A stretch of 64,000 bases of DNA. It comes from Schaalia sp. lx-260 (lineage in GTDB: Bacteria > Actinomycetota > Actinomycetes > Actinomycetales > Actinomycetaceae). The notes below the pieces were generated by a model. The model was not told where the DNA came from. It was given only the letters and a program-made list of their open reading frames with translations, and ran no database searches. Both the position numbers and the translations under genes were made by a program. The stretch covers positions 372,001 to 436,000 of the forward strand of contig NZ_JAJNRQ010000001.1 of the NCBI RefSeq assembly GCF_021083645.1. Reading direction: 5' to 3'. This document shows, in pieces, positions 39,238 through 46,590 of the stretch. Each line of letters begins with the position of its first letter. Within the stretch, counting starts at the first letter, position 1.

Positions 39238-39466
39238 CTAAAGGGGAGTTGGAAGTGATCTCGGGCATAAATTTTGGTGGGAAGAAGTAAATCTTTTGGA
39301 GGTGGTAAGTGATCGTCATTGGAAAGGAAGGCGAAGTTTTAGTCCTTTGAATCCCCTCAAACTGATAAAAGAATACGCAGATGCGCGGGCAATAGGTGTG
39401 CGCAGATAGGCATATTCTGCGACTGGAAAGAAATAGTGGTGTGAGGAAGTGTTTGCGTTACTCAAA

Positions 39467-40690
39467 CTATTCGCGATGATCGATAAAAAACTTAACGACG
39501 CGATACATTAACTTCCGAATAGGAAAATCGAACTCCCCAAGTTTTTCAATAACGATGGGGTTGAAATGTGACTTAAACTTCATTAATCCATCATCAAGAG
39601 TATTGGATACGCCGCCAATAGAACAATACTGGGCGCCACGGTCAAAAGCCTCTGTCATGGATTGAATATACACAAGATCTTGTGCAGTAATTTTTGAAAA
39701 GTGACGATTCATTCCCGCATACAGCATTTCAAGCCCAGTCCCATAAAGCACAGATAAGCACCCTGCTAAAGGAATAACATCTTGAGGATTAGCGGAATGC
39801 TCTTTTTCTAAAAAGTCAATTTGTTGTTGATGGCTTTTAATTTGCTGTTCGTATTCTCGGCGTTTCTGATTCGCGTTTTCGCCAAGTTCAGAAAGTTTCT
39901 TTTCTGTTTCACTTATGCGGTTACGATATTTCTTAATAGCTGAAGGAACATTAAGATAAGCGATATACAAGAGGACATCATTACCGTATACATCGAATAT
40001 TTTTTCAAAATACTCACGTGATCGTAAATATATTGATTTTGCTTCCTCTGTTTGCGCAATGAGGAACATGAAATCATCAAGTGCCTCAATATTGGCACGT
40101 CGGACTTCCACATAACGATTCACTGCATCCTTCACGAAACGCCTTGTGCGCTTAGGGACATGCTGCAAAATACTTTCACCTTCAGGTGGTCGCAGAGTCG
40201 CCGTAGTGAAACGCGGTTGCAAAGTATCACTCATTTTTTCTGTGAAACCCAGATGCCTAAAACCTGATTCTTGAAATACATCCCTTATTTCAAGTGAATC
40301 GGCTGAATAATCACTTGTTAATTCTTCGATTTTTGCAGCTCTTAGTGGCACAGGAGGATCAATTTTAATAAATATACACGAAGATTTTTGAGCGAGTTTC
40401 TTTAATGAATCTAAAAAGAAAACTAAAACAGCATGGTCAGAATAATCAAGAATAGGCCCATGCGGGAGATACCACATAGTAAATCCACATTTAATGGGGC
40501 GAATAAGAATTAAGCCGGCAGCGATAATATTTCCCTGTGTATCGCGTACACATGCGCGGAAAGAATCCCATGAGTCTTTTACTTCTGCCCAGCAAGCAGA
40601 TTGCAGTACGTTGCAATTCTTTTGTGAAGTGACAAAAGTATCGTAATCGTCAGCGCTAATCTGCGTGTCAAAAATATACGAGGAATTCAC
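39467..40690 (-). CDS. FemAB-family peptidyltransferase for peptidoglycan cross-bridge
   Basis: A protein of about 407 residues with two GNAT-like subdomains separated by a charged coiled coil (about residues 245-300: many Lys/Glu/Gln heptads), the build of FemA/FemX. SACWAEVKDSWDSFRACV and MWYLPHGPILDYSD belong to the first subdomain; SFRKFVKD-type Arg-rich VPKRTRRFVKDAV and a C-terminal FKSHFNPIVIEKLGEFD to the second. It adds an amino acid from aminoacyl-tRNA to lipid II. GTG 40690 with GAAAGAAAG upstream fits the family N-terminus better than ATG 40729. It stands alone between the NmrA-like gene and ssrA. Confidence 0.88.
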   Translation of the reverse strand: MNSSYIFDTQISADDYDTFVTSQKNCNVLQSACWAEVKDSWDSFRACVRDTQGNIIAAGLILIRPIKCGFTMWYLPHGPILDYSDHAVLVFFLDSLKKLAQKSSCIFIKIDPPVPLRAAKIEELTSDYSADSLEIRDVFQESGFRHLGFTEKMSDTLQPRFTTATLRPPEGESILQHVPKRTRRFVKDAVNRYVEVRRANIEALDDFMFLIAQTEEAKSIYLRSREYFEKIFDVYGNDVLLYIAYLNVPSAIKKYRNRISETEKKLSELGENANQKRREYEQQIKSHQQQIDFLEKEHSANPQDVIPLAGCLSVLYGTGLEMLYAGMNRHFSKITAQDLVYIQSMTEAFDRGAQYCSIGGVSNTLDDGLMKFKSHFNPIVIEKLGEFDFPIRKLMYRVVKFFIDHRE

Positions 40691-40966
40691 AGAAATCTTT
40701 CTTTCACTGAGGAAAAGCGTATTCCACATGTGAGCTACATTGTTTTATTGGTCTTGAGAGTCTGACAGAAACGGAGCGGCAAATGCCCTTCCATCCATGA
40801 TAACGCTTCTTTTATGATTCTGGTCCTGTAGAGCGACTCTGGAAGTAATATAAAAATCCAAGTATTTGAAACTTGAAGGATGAGAATATTTCGTTTGCTT
40901 TCATCTTTTCAAGGGTTTAGAATGAAAAATCTGTTCTTTGGGGCAGGAAGAGTTGTGAACTCAATA

Positions 40967-41343
40967 GGGGATGATCGGTTTCGACGACGGTTGTCGATCA
41001 AGGGGAAGCGGGCCGAGGATGTGCGCTCACCTCGTAAACGACGCGCGCAAACCAATAGGTGCCGAACAGAACCGCACCGACTACGTTCTCGCCGCCTGAT
41101 ATCGCCGCGTGAACCTTTAGTCCGTCAGCCCGAGTGGTGCTCTCAGCTCGGTTCCTGGCGTCATTCAGAGAGCCACTGGAGGAACACCGTGTCGGTCGGT
41201 TTTCCTCAACACTTTATCGACTGAGCCTATCCGGTAACAGGTCTGCATGATGCCGGAGGCCGAGAAATATCAAGCAGACTGCGCCCGGAGAATACCTTGG
41301 GGCCAGCCGTCGGACCGGGGTTCGATTCCCCGCATCTCCACCA
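40967..41343 (+). ncRNA. ssrA: Transfer-messenger RNA (tmRNA)
   Basis: The 5' end GGGGATGATCGGTTTCGACG and 3' end GGTTCGATTCCCCGCATCTC-CACCA form the tRNA-Ala-like domain with a 7-bp acceptor stem (one G-U) and an encoded CCA. The tag reading frame runs from GCC 41061 to TGA 41097-41099 and gives AEQNRTDYVLAA, placed like the tag of mycobacterial tmRNA. tmRNA with SmpB frees stalled ribosomes and marks the peptide for proteolysis. The 3' end is intact, and the mobile island begins right after it, as expected when integration rebuilds the gene. Confidence 0.97.
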
Positions 41344-41347
41344 ATTA

Positions 41348-41385
41348 GATGCTGGTTTGGATACAATCCAAGCCAGCATCTTTTT
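41348..41385 (+). terminator. Terminator downstream of ssrA
   Basis: GATGCTGGTTTGGAT pairs with ATCCAAGCCAGCATC (15 bp, one U-G) around ACA and is followed by TTTTT. It starts 4 nt after the tmRNA CCA. Confidence 0.92.
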
Positions 41386-41534
41386 CATGCCCAAAGGCGG
41401 GTTTTCCCTTGCAAATGCTGGGTTTTGTGGGGGAGTAGGGTGGTGGTTGAGAGCCTTGTGCCGGTCGCATGGATGGGGATTTGGGTGCCATGCAGAGGGT
41501 TCGGAGGTCGGATTTAACCTGCTCGTGGGTTGGG

Positions 41535-41611
41535 CGTCAAAAGGTTTAGGCCAACGTCAAAAAGTATGGGCTGGCGTCAAAAGGTTTAGATGTAGCGTCA
41601 AAAGGTTCAGC
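41535..41611 (+). repeat. Four iteron-like repeats with 20-bp spacing
   Basis: CGTCAAAA begins at 41535, 41555, 41575 and 41596. The fuller unit GGCGTCAAAAGGTTTAG is nearly exact in copies 1, 3 and 4; copy 2 is CGTCAAAAAGTATGG. Steps of 20, 20 and 21 bp put all copies on one helix face. Candidates are integrase/excisionase arm sites, replication iterons or a repressor array. Confidence 0.75.
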
Positions 41612-41724
41612 CGGGGCGTGTCATCTTGATATTCCTGAGGAAGCCAAGGGCGTGGATATTCATACGCTCCTACGATTTGGGTGCATGTGCACTAGTGGCT
41701 TGATACCAAGCGGTTTTCTCGGTG

Positions 41725-41748
41725 GCGGCTTTTCGGGGCCGCTTTTTT
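41725..41748 (+). terminator. Probable rho-independent terminator
   Basis: GCGGC, loop TTTTCGGG, GCCGC, then TTTTTT. Nothing obvious upstream on the same strand needs it; it may end a transcript crossing the repeat array. Confidence 0.65.
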
Positions 41749-41810
41749 CATGCCCACGGGCAGGTTTCCGCACGGCTGCGGGGAAAGACCGGCGGGGTGC
41801 TTGCACCCAA

Positions 41811-41842
41811 CTGTCTAACGGAACGTGGTTTGCGTTAGACAG
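41811..41842. repeat. Inverted repeat CTGTCTAACG / CGTTAGACAG
   Basis: Perfect 10-bp arms separated by 12 nt, 43 bp upstream of the recombinase fragment. The right arm with flanks (GCGTTAGACAGT, 41832-41843) recurs at 61915-61926 near the other end of the phage-like module. It may be a recombination or regulatory site; one extra 12-mer match alone could be chance. Confidence 0.5.
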
Positions 41843-41884
41843 TATGGTTTTGGGCTTGACGGCTGGGCTGGTGGCAAGTGATTG

Positions 41885-42601
41885 ATGTCAGCCATGAGCA
41901 CCACGAAGAGAATCAGAAGAAAACCGATAGCCCCGACCGTCTCCATGGAACCGCTGCCGTTGGTGGCGATACGCCGCTACCATCTGGCCTGCTTCCTCCT
42001 GGACAACCTTGCTTCGGGCTTCTACTTCACTTGGCCGACTGTTGACCGGGCACGCACCCGCATCGCCAAAGAACTAAGCCTCCCCTGGTATGCAGCCGCG
42101 CCGCGCAACTGGTCTGATGGCCGACCAGAGCCTATCGGCACACCAGGCAGGCTGTTCATGGGGCTGATTATGTGTGAAAGTTGCGGAACCTGTTATGGGC
42201 GGAACATTCATCACTCGACTTCGCCGAGCTATCGCAAGGTGGTGTGGGAGTGCCAGGTGTCCCACGCTAAGCGGGGTTCATGCCCGACAGGGTGGCTGCT
42301 GGATGAGGTCTTCAAGTGGAAACGCGCGGAGTTCCTCCAAATCCTGCTCCGTGAAGACCCAGAAATCGTGGCCATGTCCTGTGACGCTTTGGTGGCCGCA
42401 TCGAAAGCCGAGAGGCTTACTGTCCTTGCCCACGCCTCCATGATCCTCAACAGTGACACCCGGGACCTAGTGGCTCATGCGGATGATGTGCGCGCACACC
42501 TAGCCGACGGGCTCCTAACAGAAGACCGCCGCCTCATCCTCACCACCGCTACCAAGCGCGACATTACCCTGGCACTACCCAAACGCTGGCACAGCAAATG
42601 A
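41885..42601 (+). CDS. Recombinase fragment: zinc-ribbon and C-terminal part of a large serine recombinase
   Basis: A protein of about 238 residues. MCESCGTCYGRNIHHSTSPS, then WECQVSHAKRGSCPTGWLLD, give a four-cysteine zinc ribbon like that of large serine recombinases, followed by an alpha-helical region that would correspond to their coiled-coil part. The catalytic resolvase domain with its serine is absent, and no start of one is found upstream in this frame. It may be a remnant, or an accessory DNA-binding subunit as found in some multi-recombinase elements. Starts at ATG 41885 or 41894; no strong ribosome site. Composition is GC-rich like the phage module. Confidence 0.6.
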   Translation: MSAMSTTKRIRRKPIAPTVSMEPLPLVAIRRYHLACFLLDNLASGFYFTWPTVDRARTRIAKELSLPWYAAAPRNWSDGRPEPIGTPGRLFMGLIMCESCGTCYGRNIHHSTSPSYRKVVWECQVSHAKRGSCPTGWLLDEVFKWKRAEFLQILLREDPEIVAMSCDALVAASKAERLTVLAHASMILNSDTRDLVAHADDVRAHLADGLLTEDRRLILTTATKRDITLALPKRWHSK

Positions 42602-42941
42602 GCGAACATCTATCGAGTTCTAGGCGCTGAAGACGCGTTCGAACTGTACACATGCTAGTTGGGTGTTCACTAGCCTTCTACGTAAGAGCCTACAAACCTC
42701 TCTGGCCGTGCATATAGACCTCATCTAGAACTTGTATGCCCTACTAGCCACCAGCGCTGTAACCTGACGCCATTTTCATAGCCCGATTGGCAAAATCTGC
42801 CTTAACTGGTAGCGCTCTGCCAGGTTGGTGCGACCTACTTGTTTCCCTCTGGACAGGAGCAATGAGTAACGACCATACTCGCGCTTAGATGCCAGCGTAG
42901 AAGGGGTGTCTTGCTTGAAAGCGACACGCACCAAATCGACA
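42602..42941. other. Intergenic stretch without recognisable gene
   Basis: About 340 nt with stops in all frames and no long hairpin that I can see. It separates the recombinase fragment from the small unknown gene at 42995 and could be scar sequence from rearrangement. Confidence 0.4.
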
Positions 42942-42970
42942 CTGTACTCTGAGATGGTAAGAGAGTACAG
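42942..42970. promoter_or_regulatory. Inverted repeat in front of the gene at 42995
   Basis: CTGTACTCT and AGAGTACAG form perfect 9-bp arms 11 nt apart, ending 24 bp before the GTG start. Spaced arms like this suggest an operator for a dimeric regulator. The gene lies next to a restriction-modification pair, so timing control is possible. Confidence 0.5.
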
Positions 42971-42994
42971 AATGAGGCATCTGGAGGCTACGAA

Positions 42995-43336
42995 GTGCCA
43001 TCGTTTGAAGTGCGATTTCAGCCCACGACCGAACCGTTATTAGTCGATCAAAATGAACCACTCACTGTAGAACAGTTAGAGAGTTTAGCTGGCTCTCGAA
43101 GCGAATTATTTCTGTGTGTGCGCTCTAAAACAGGCCACGAGAACAGAGGTGGCTATTTCTTCTTTTTAGAGAGAACCTCTTCCTCTAGCTGGGGAGTGCA
43201 CGATCTCGACCGGACTTATTCGGGTACTTTTAGCAGCGATGAATGCGTACGCTTCATTAATCACTTTTCGGGCAGAGAATTTAGTGAACAGATACTTACT
43301 CTGTGTCAGAGAGAAGTAAATCTTCGTAATGATTAA
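42995..43336 (+). CDS. Small protein of unknown function beside the restriction-modification genes
   Basis: A 113-residue protein that I do not recognise. It starts at GTG with GGAGG 7 nt upstream, which is a good site. The sequence has no membrane helix and no obvious HTH; it has a beta-rich middle (GGYFFFLERTSSSSWGVHDL) and a helical end. Its last 41 bp overlap the end of the convergent nuclease gene. Position within a defence block suggests it could modulate or accompany that system; this is only an inference. Confidence 0.6.
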   Translation: MPSFEVRFQPTTEPLLVDQNEPLTVEQLESLAGSRSELFLCVRSKTGHENRGGYFFFLERTSSSSWGVHDLDRTYSGTFSSDECVRFINHFSGREFSEQILTLCQREVNLRND

Positions 43337-44409
43337 GTAAGCGACTGCGCAGTAGAAGCAACAGAGTCTTGGGTTTTATATTAATTGCACCGTCCACTTT
43401 GTTGCCCGCACTTGCGTATAGTGTAGCTTTGTATTTAGATCCCATTTTGACGATATAAGAGAATCTATTCTTATCTAGGAGCTCCTTCAAGTCTCTATTG
43501 CTGGCAGAGTACAAGTATGCTATTTGGCTAGTGAAAGCCACTAGTGCCCCGGACTCAAGTTCAGTGAATTGTGGCTCACCCATCCCAAGGTTACGAAAAT
43601 GATCCTCGGCAATGGATTTAAAACCTTGTGTAGAAATAAGTTTTGTGAATTCAACATAGGAGCCGATAGTTGCATTTAGTAGCTCATGATGTGGGCCGTT
43701 ATATTCGAGGCCGTTGGACCAAATTCTCAAAAGCTTTCCGTAGTTGCCCTGCTCTTTAGAGTAATGGCCCGCACGGCACGTCAGGGCTGAACGAATATCG
43801 TACCCCTGGTATCCACCACCTAGCCCAGAAGGAGGGGTATTTAGCCATCGAAAATCCCTTAATAATGCAAGGGAATAGGCATGGAAGACAAAAATATCAA
43901 GAATTAATGGAGCCCGGTCCCATAGAACGTCATCATTTATTTCAGGGTCCCACTCCCACAAACATACGATGAGGAAATCAGTGTTTGGGTCGATGTCTTT
44001 GATGAGTGTTCCGAAATTCGCAGATTTTTCCTCAGCACGAGCTTGGAGGCATTTAACTTCCATCCGAAGAAGCCTTTCGCCAGAAGTTTTTCTGATCTCT
44101 AGATCAGGGAAGCGGTTCGCAATTACGTAGGTCCAAAATAAGTCATGGATTCCGCTATTCTCGAGCATCATGTTTGCAGCGCGCGCAAGTTCAAATTCGA
44201 TGAGAATTCCCATCCTGGTGCGAACGTCAGTGAGGTTTCGTTCGTTGGATGGGATCACTTCGCCTGCATAAAGTCCGAGACGTCGCCGAGAGTCTGTGCT
44301 GTTCAGTATTTTTTTTAAGTTCTGGCATGTAATCATGGTTAAGCCAGTCGAGAGTTTCCCGTGGTGGCTTCGCCCCTAAAAGGATACCTCTAGCGTCAAT
44401 GTCAGTCAT
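43296..44409 (-). CDS. PD-(D/E)xK restriction endonuclease, frame broken at an A8 tract
   Basis: The gene appears to start at ATG 44409, overlapping the methylase stop by 8 nt (ATGACTGA), and reads MTDIDARGILLGAKPPRETL up to DYMPELKK. At a run of eight A on the coding strand (44310-44317) this frame is lost, and the rest continues in another frame (ILNSTDSRRRLGLYAG...) for about 340 residues to 43296. With seven A the protein would be continuous, about 370 residues. FPDLEIRKTS and LRMEVKCLQAR fit a PD-(D/E)xK core, so it is the likely nuclease partner of the methylase. A start at 44336 in the second frame is possible but has no ribosome site. Options are phase variation, slippage, a real mutation or a sequencing error. 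Confidence 0.7.
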
Positions 44410-46501
44410 CAGAACCTCCGATTGCTAAATCTACGACGGTACTCAAAGTGCTGCTAGAAAGTATTTCAGATTCTTCTAGGAGAGCTGTTGCTTTGGATCT
44501 AAGAGTTTCGGCTGCATCTCTGCCATTCCTTAAGGCGATAGCAGCTGCCTTCAATCGCTCGGGGGTAGGGCTAGGGACCAAAATTCTTCGGATATCCTTT
44601 ACGGAAATGCGGGGCCGTCCAATTCCAGTGACGGTTCCAATGAGTTGACCGTACACAAAGTCGGAACGGAGGATTGCAGCGAGGAGCTCGGAGTCATATG
44701 TCCCAGTCTGAAGCAAATCCGCGCGAGGTGTAAGAACGATGCACTCTGACGAAACGAATCCTCCCTCTTGAAATGAAATTGCTGCCACTTTTCGTAGATT
44801 TGGGCGAAGCTTAGAGAAGATGATATCCCCAGGTTCATATCGTTTTACAGCACTTTTTACCGACTTTGCTGCTACTTCGACCTGTCTCGCTTTGCCGACC
44901 ATAGGTGAGATGTGGGCCAGTCCCGTGAAGCGAATGGTTGTGGCTTCAACATCCTGAGCGGGTAGATAAGGCTCATTACGTTCCGTGCAAACCTCGCTAA
45001 GCTCAACAAGGTTCGCGCGGCGAGACTGAATTCTCGCTAACGCATCGCGACGTCGAGGCTCGTTGTACGCAAAATCGAGGCGGAAACCTCTCTTTGGACC
45101 TGGTGAACTGATATCTGCAGCGTAGACATTATTCGCTGTGATTGTCTCATCAGACAGGTGGCGCATCCATTGAGTCAAAATTTTAGGTAGATCGCTATCC
45201 AGTTGAGCGCGCCCTTGTTCATCAAATGTAAACTCGTCGTCACCGTTTGCTTTTCTTCCAATTGATTCAGCTTTGGCGAAGAAAGTCTGTTTCGGGAGTT
45301 TATTTGCGCCTCCTTGTTTTCGCAAGATGAGGACTGATGTGGCTACGTTAGCGTATGGTTGGAATGCGGCAACTGGCAAGCTTACGATAGCAAGCACGTC
45401 AAACTTGCTTAAGATAAACTGCCTTACATCTTCGGTGCTGGGTGAATTTAGTACCCCATCGTCAATAACAATTGCTATTGTGCCACCAGGTTTCAGGAAG
45501 TTAAAACACTGCTCAATAAATAGAATTCCCCGCCGCCGCGAAGGTCGGCCTTTACCTAAGGTGAAGGCACCTAATATTTCTGGATCTTTGTAATCAGAAC
45601 CAAAAGGTGGATTGGTGAGAATAACATCCACACCGCCAAAGAACGGTTTTGCTTCCGACCCTAAGCTTCCCCCCGCCCCCAAGATGTGAACTTCACTATT
45701 AGTCCCTCCGTGCATCTCAAGATTTAGCTGCGAAATCCAGGCCAAGCGTGGGTCAATTTCTAGTCCTACTAGGCGCGTAACATCATGTTCTGCTGCTATG
45801 ACACGCAGAAAACCACCAGTTCCGCAGGCTGGGTCGCAGGCAACTCCATGGAGGAAAGGCTGCATCATGTCACCCATAAATTCCACTACTTGTGGCGGTG
45901 TAAAATACTGTTGGTTGTCTGATTTGTCGAAAGTGTTTTGGATAAATTGTTCGTAGGCTAGACCCCGGATATCAAATGATGCACTCTTATTGTTGAGTGA
46001 GTTAATGATTTCTACACATTGACAGAGAGCACTATCTGGAAGTCGAATCGGCTCGGAGTATCTACCTAGGGACTCTCCACCTCTGCTCATCCCCTGAGCA
46101 TGTATGTGTCGTAAACGCCTCGCATAGGCCGGATCTGATTCACCTTTGAGACGAGATGTTGACTCGGATTGAAGTAGACCTAGTTGGAGCAGTTTTGACA
46201 TTTCATCAAAGCGCTCCATAATGCCCGATGTTGAATCACTGTCCCTTATTATGTTGTGTATTTTAGAAAGTGAGCGCTTCCACTCATTTGCTGTAGCGTC
46301 AATTGATTCACCTGTTTCCTTGTTGGTCTTCTGACTGCTTGAACTCCTGAGCGCTTCAATTTCGCTTAGTCGGTACATCCGGTAACCATTTACAGGGTGA
46401 CGAACCGCGATAAGTTTTCCGCTCCGGTCCCAGTTTCGCAGTGTGCCTTTTGAGACTCCTAGATATGTAGCTGTCTCGGTCAGCGATAACAAATCCTGCA
46501 T
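44402..46501 (-). CDS. N6-adenine DNA methyltransferase fused to MerR-type HTH and specificity domain
   Basis: About 699 residues in three parts. Residues 1-50 are a MerR/excisionase-like HTH (LTETATYLGVSKGTLRNWDR, then NGYRMYRLSEIEAL). About 150-480 is a type I HsdM-like N6-methylase with the SAM motif DPACGTGGFLRVIA and catalytic NPPF (VILTNPPFGSDY). The C-terminal 220 residues resemble one HsdS target-recognition half (GDIIFSKLRPNLRKVA, GFVSSECIVL). It should methylate an adenine and choose the site without a separate HsdS. ATG 46501 with AAGGG 7 nt upstream is preferred to 46525. A dyad at 46515-46544 lies just upstream, where its own HTH could bind. Followed by the overlapping nuclease gene. 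Confidence 0.85.
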   Translation of the reverse strand: MQDLLSLTETATYLGVSKGTLRNWDRSGKLIAVRHPVNGYRMYRLSEIEALRSSSSQKTNKETGESIDATANEWKRSLSKIHNIIRDSDSTSGIMERFDEMSKLLQLGLLQSESTSRLKGESDPAYARRLRHIHAQGMSRGGESLGRYSEPIRLPDSALCQCVEIINSLNNKSASFDIRGLAYEQFIQNTFDKSDNQQYFTPPQVVEFMGDMMQPFLHGVACDPACGTGGFLRVIAAEHDVTRLVGLEIDPRLAWISQLNLEMHGGTNSEVHILGAGGSLGSEAKPFFGGVDVILTNPPFGSDYKDPEILGAFTLGKGRPSRRRGILFIEQCFNFLKPGGTIAIVIDDGVLNSPSTEDVRQFILSKFDVLAIVSLPVAAFQPYANVATSVLILRKQGGANKLPKQTFFAKAESIGRKANGDDEFTFDEQGRAQLDSDLPKILTQWMRHLSDETITANNVYAADISSPGPKRGFRLDFAYNEPRRRDALARIQSRRANLVELSEVCTERNEPYLPAQDVEATTIRFTGLAHISPMVGKARQVEVAAKSVKSAVKRYEPGDIIFSKLRPNLRKVAAISFQEGGFVSSECIVLTPRADLLQTGTYDSELLAAILRSDFVYGQLIGTVTGIGRPRISVKDIRRILVPSPTPERLKAAAIALRNGRDAAETLRSKATALLEESEILSSSTLSTVVDLAIGGSDD

Positions 46502-46514
46502 TTTGCAACCCTTC

Positions 46515-46544
46515 AACCTTACCAATGCTTACTAAGTTAAGGTT
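46515..46544. promoter_or_regulatory. Dyad upstream of the HTH-methylase gene
   Basis: AACCTTA and TAAGGTT form perfect 7-bp arms 16 nt apart, 14 nt before the preferred methylase start. The methylase has an N-terminal MerR-like HTH, so self-control through this dyad is plausible but not shown. Confidence 0.45.
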
Positions 46545-46590
46545 ACCTTGCTGCGGTGCCAATTGCGAGTTGTACCGGCTTCTAGAACCG

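Larger units (their letters stand above)
41386..41884. other. Gene-free left end of the ssrA island
   Basis: No convincing gene in about 500 nt. It holds the iteron-like array at 41535-41611, a hairpin with a T run (41725-41748), a short GGGTGC/GCACCC hairpin (41796-41809) and the CTGTCTAACG/CGTTAGACAG inverted repeat (41811-41842). Possible open frames here overlap ssrA or lack ribosome sites. This is where arm-type recombinase sites of an integrated element would lie. Confidence 0.5.

Noticed and set aside
41297-41629. Open frame of 110 codons overlapping the end of ssrA
   Set aside because: It begins inside the tmRNA, crosses the ssrA terminator and the repeat array, and has no ribosome site or recognisable protein.
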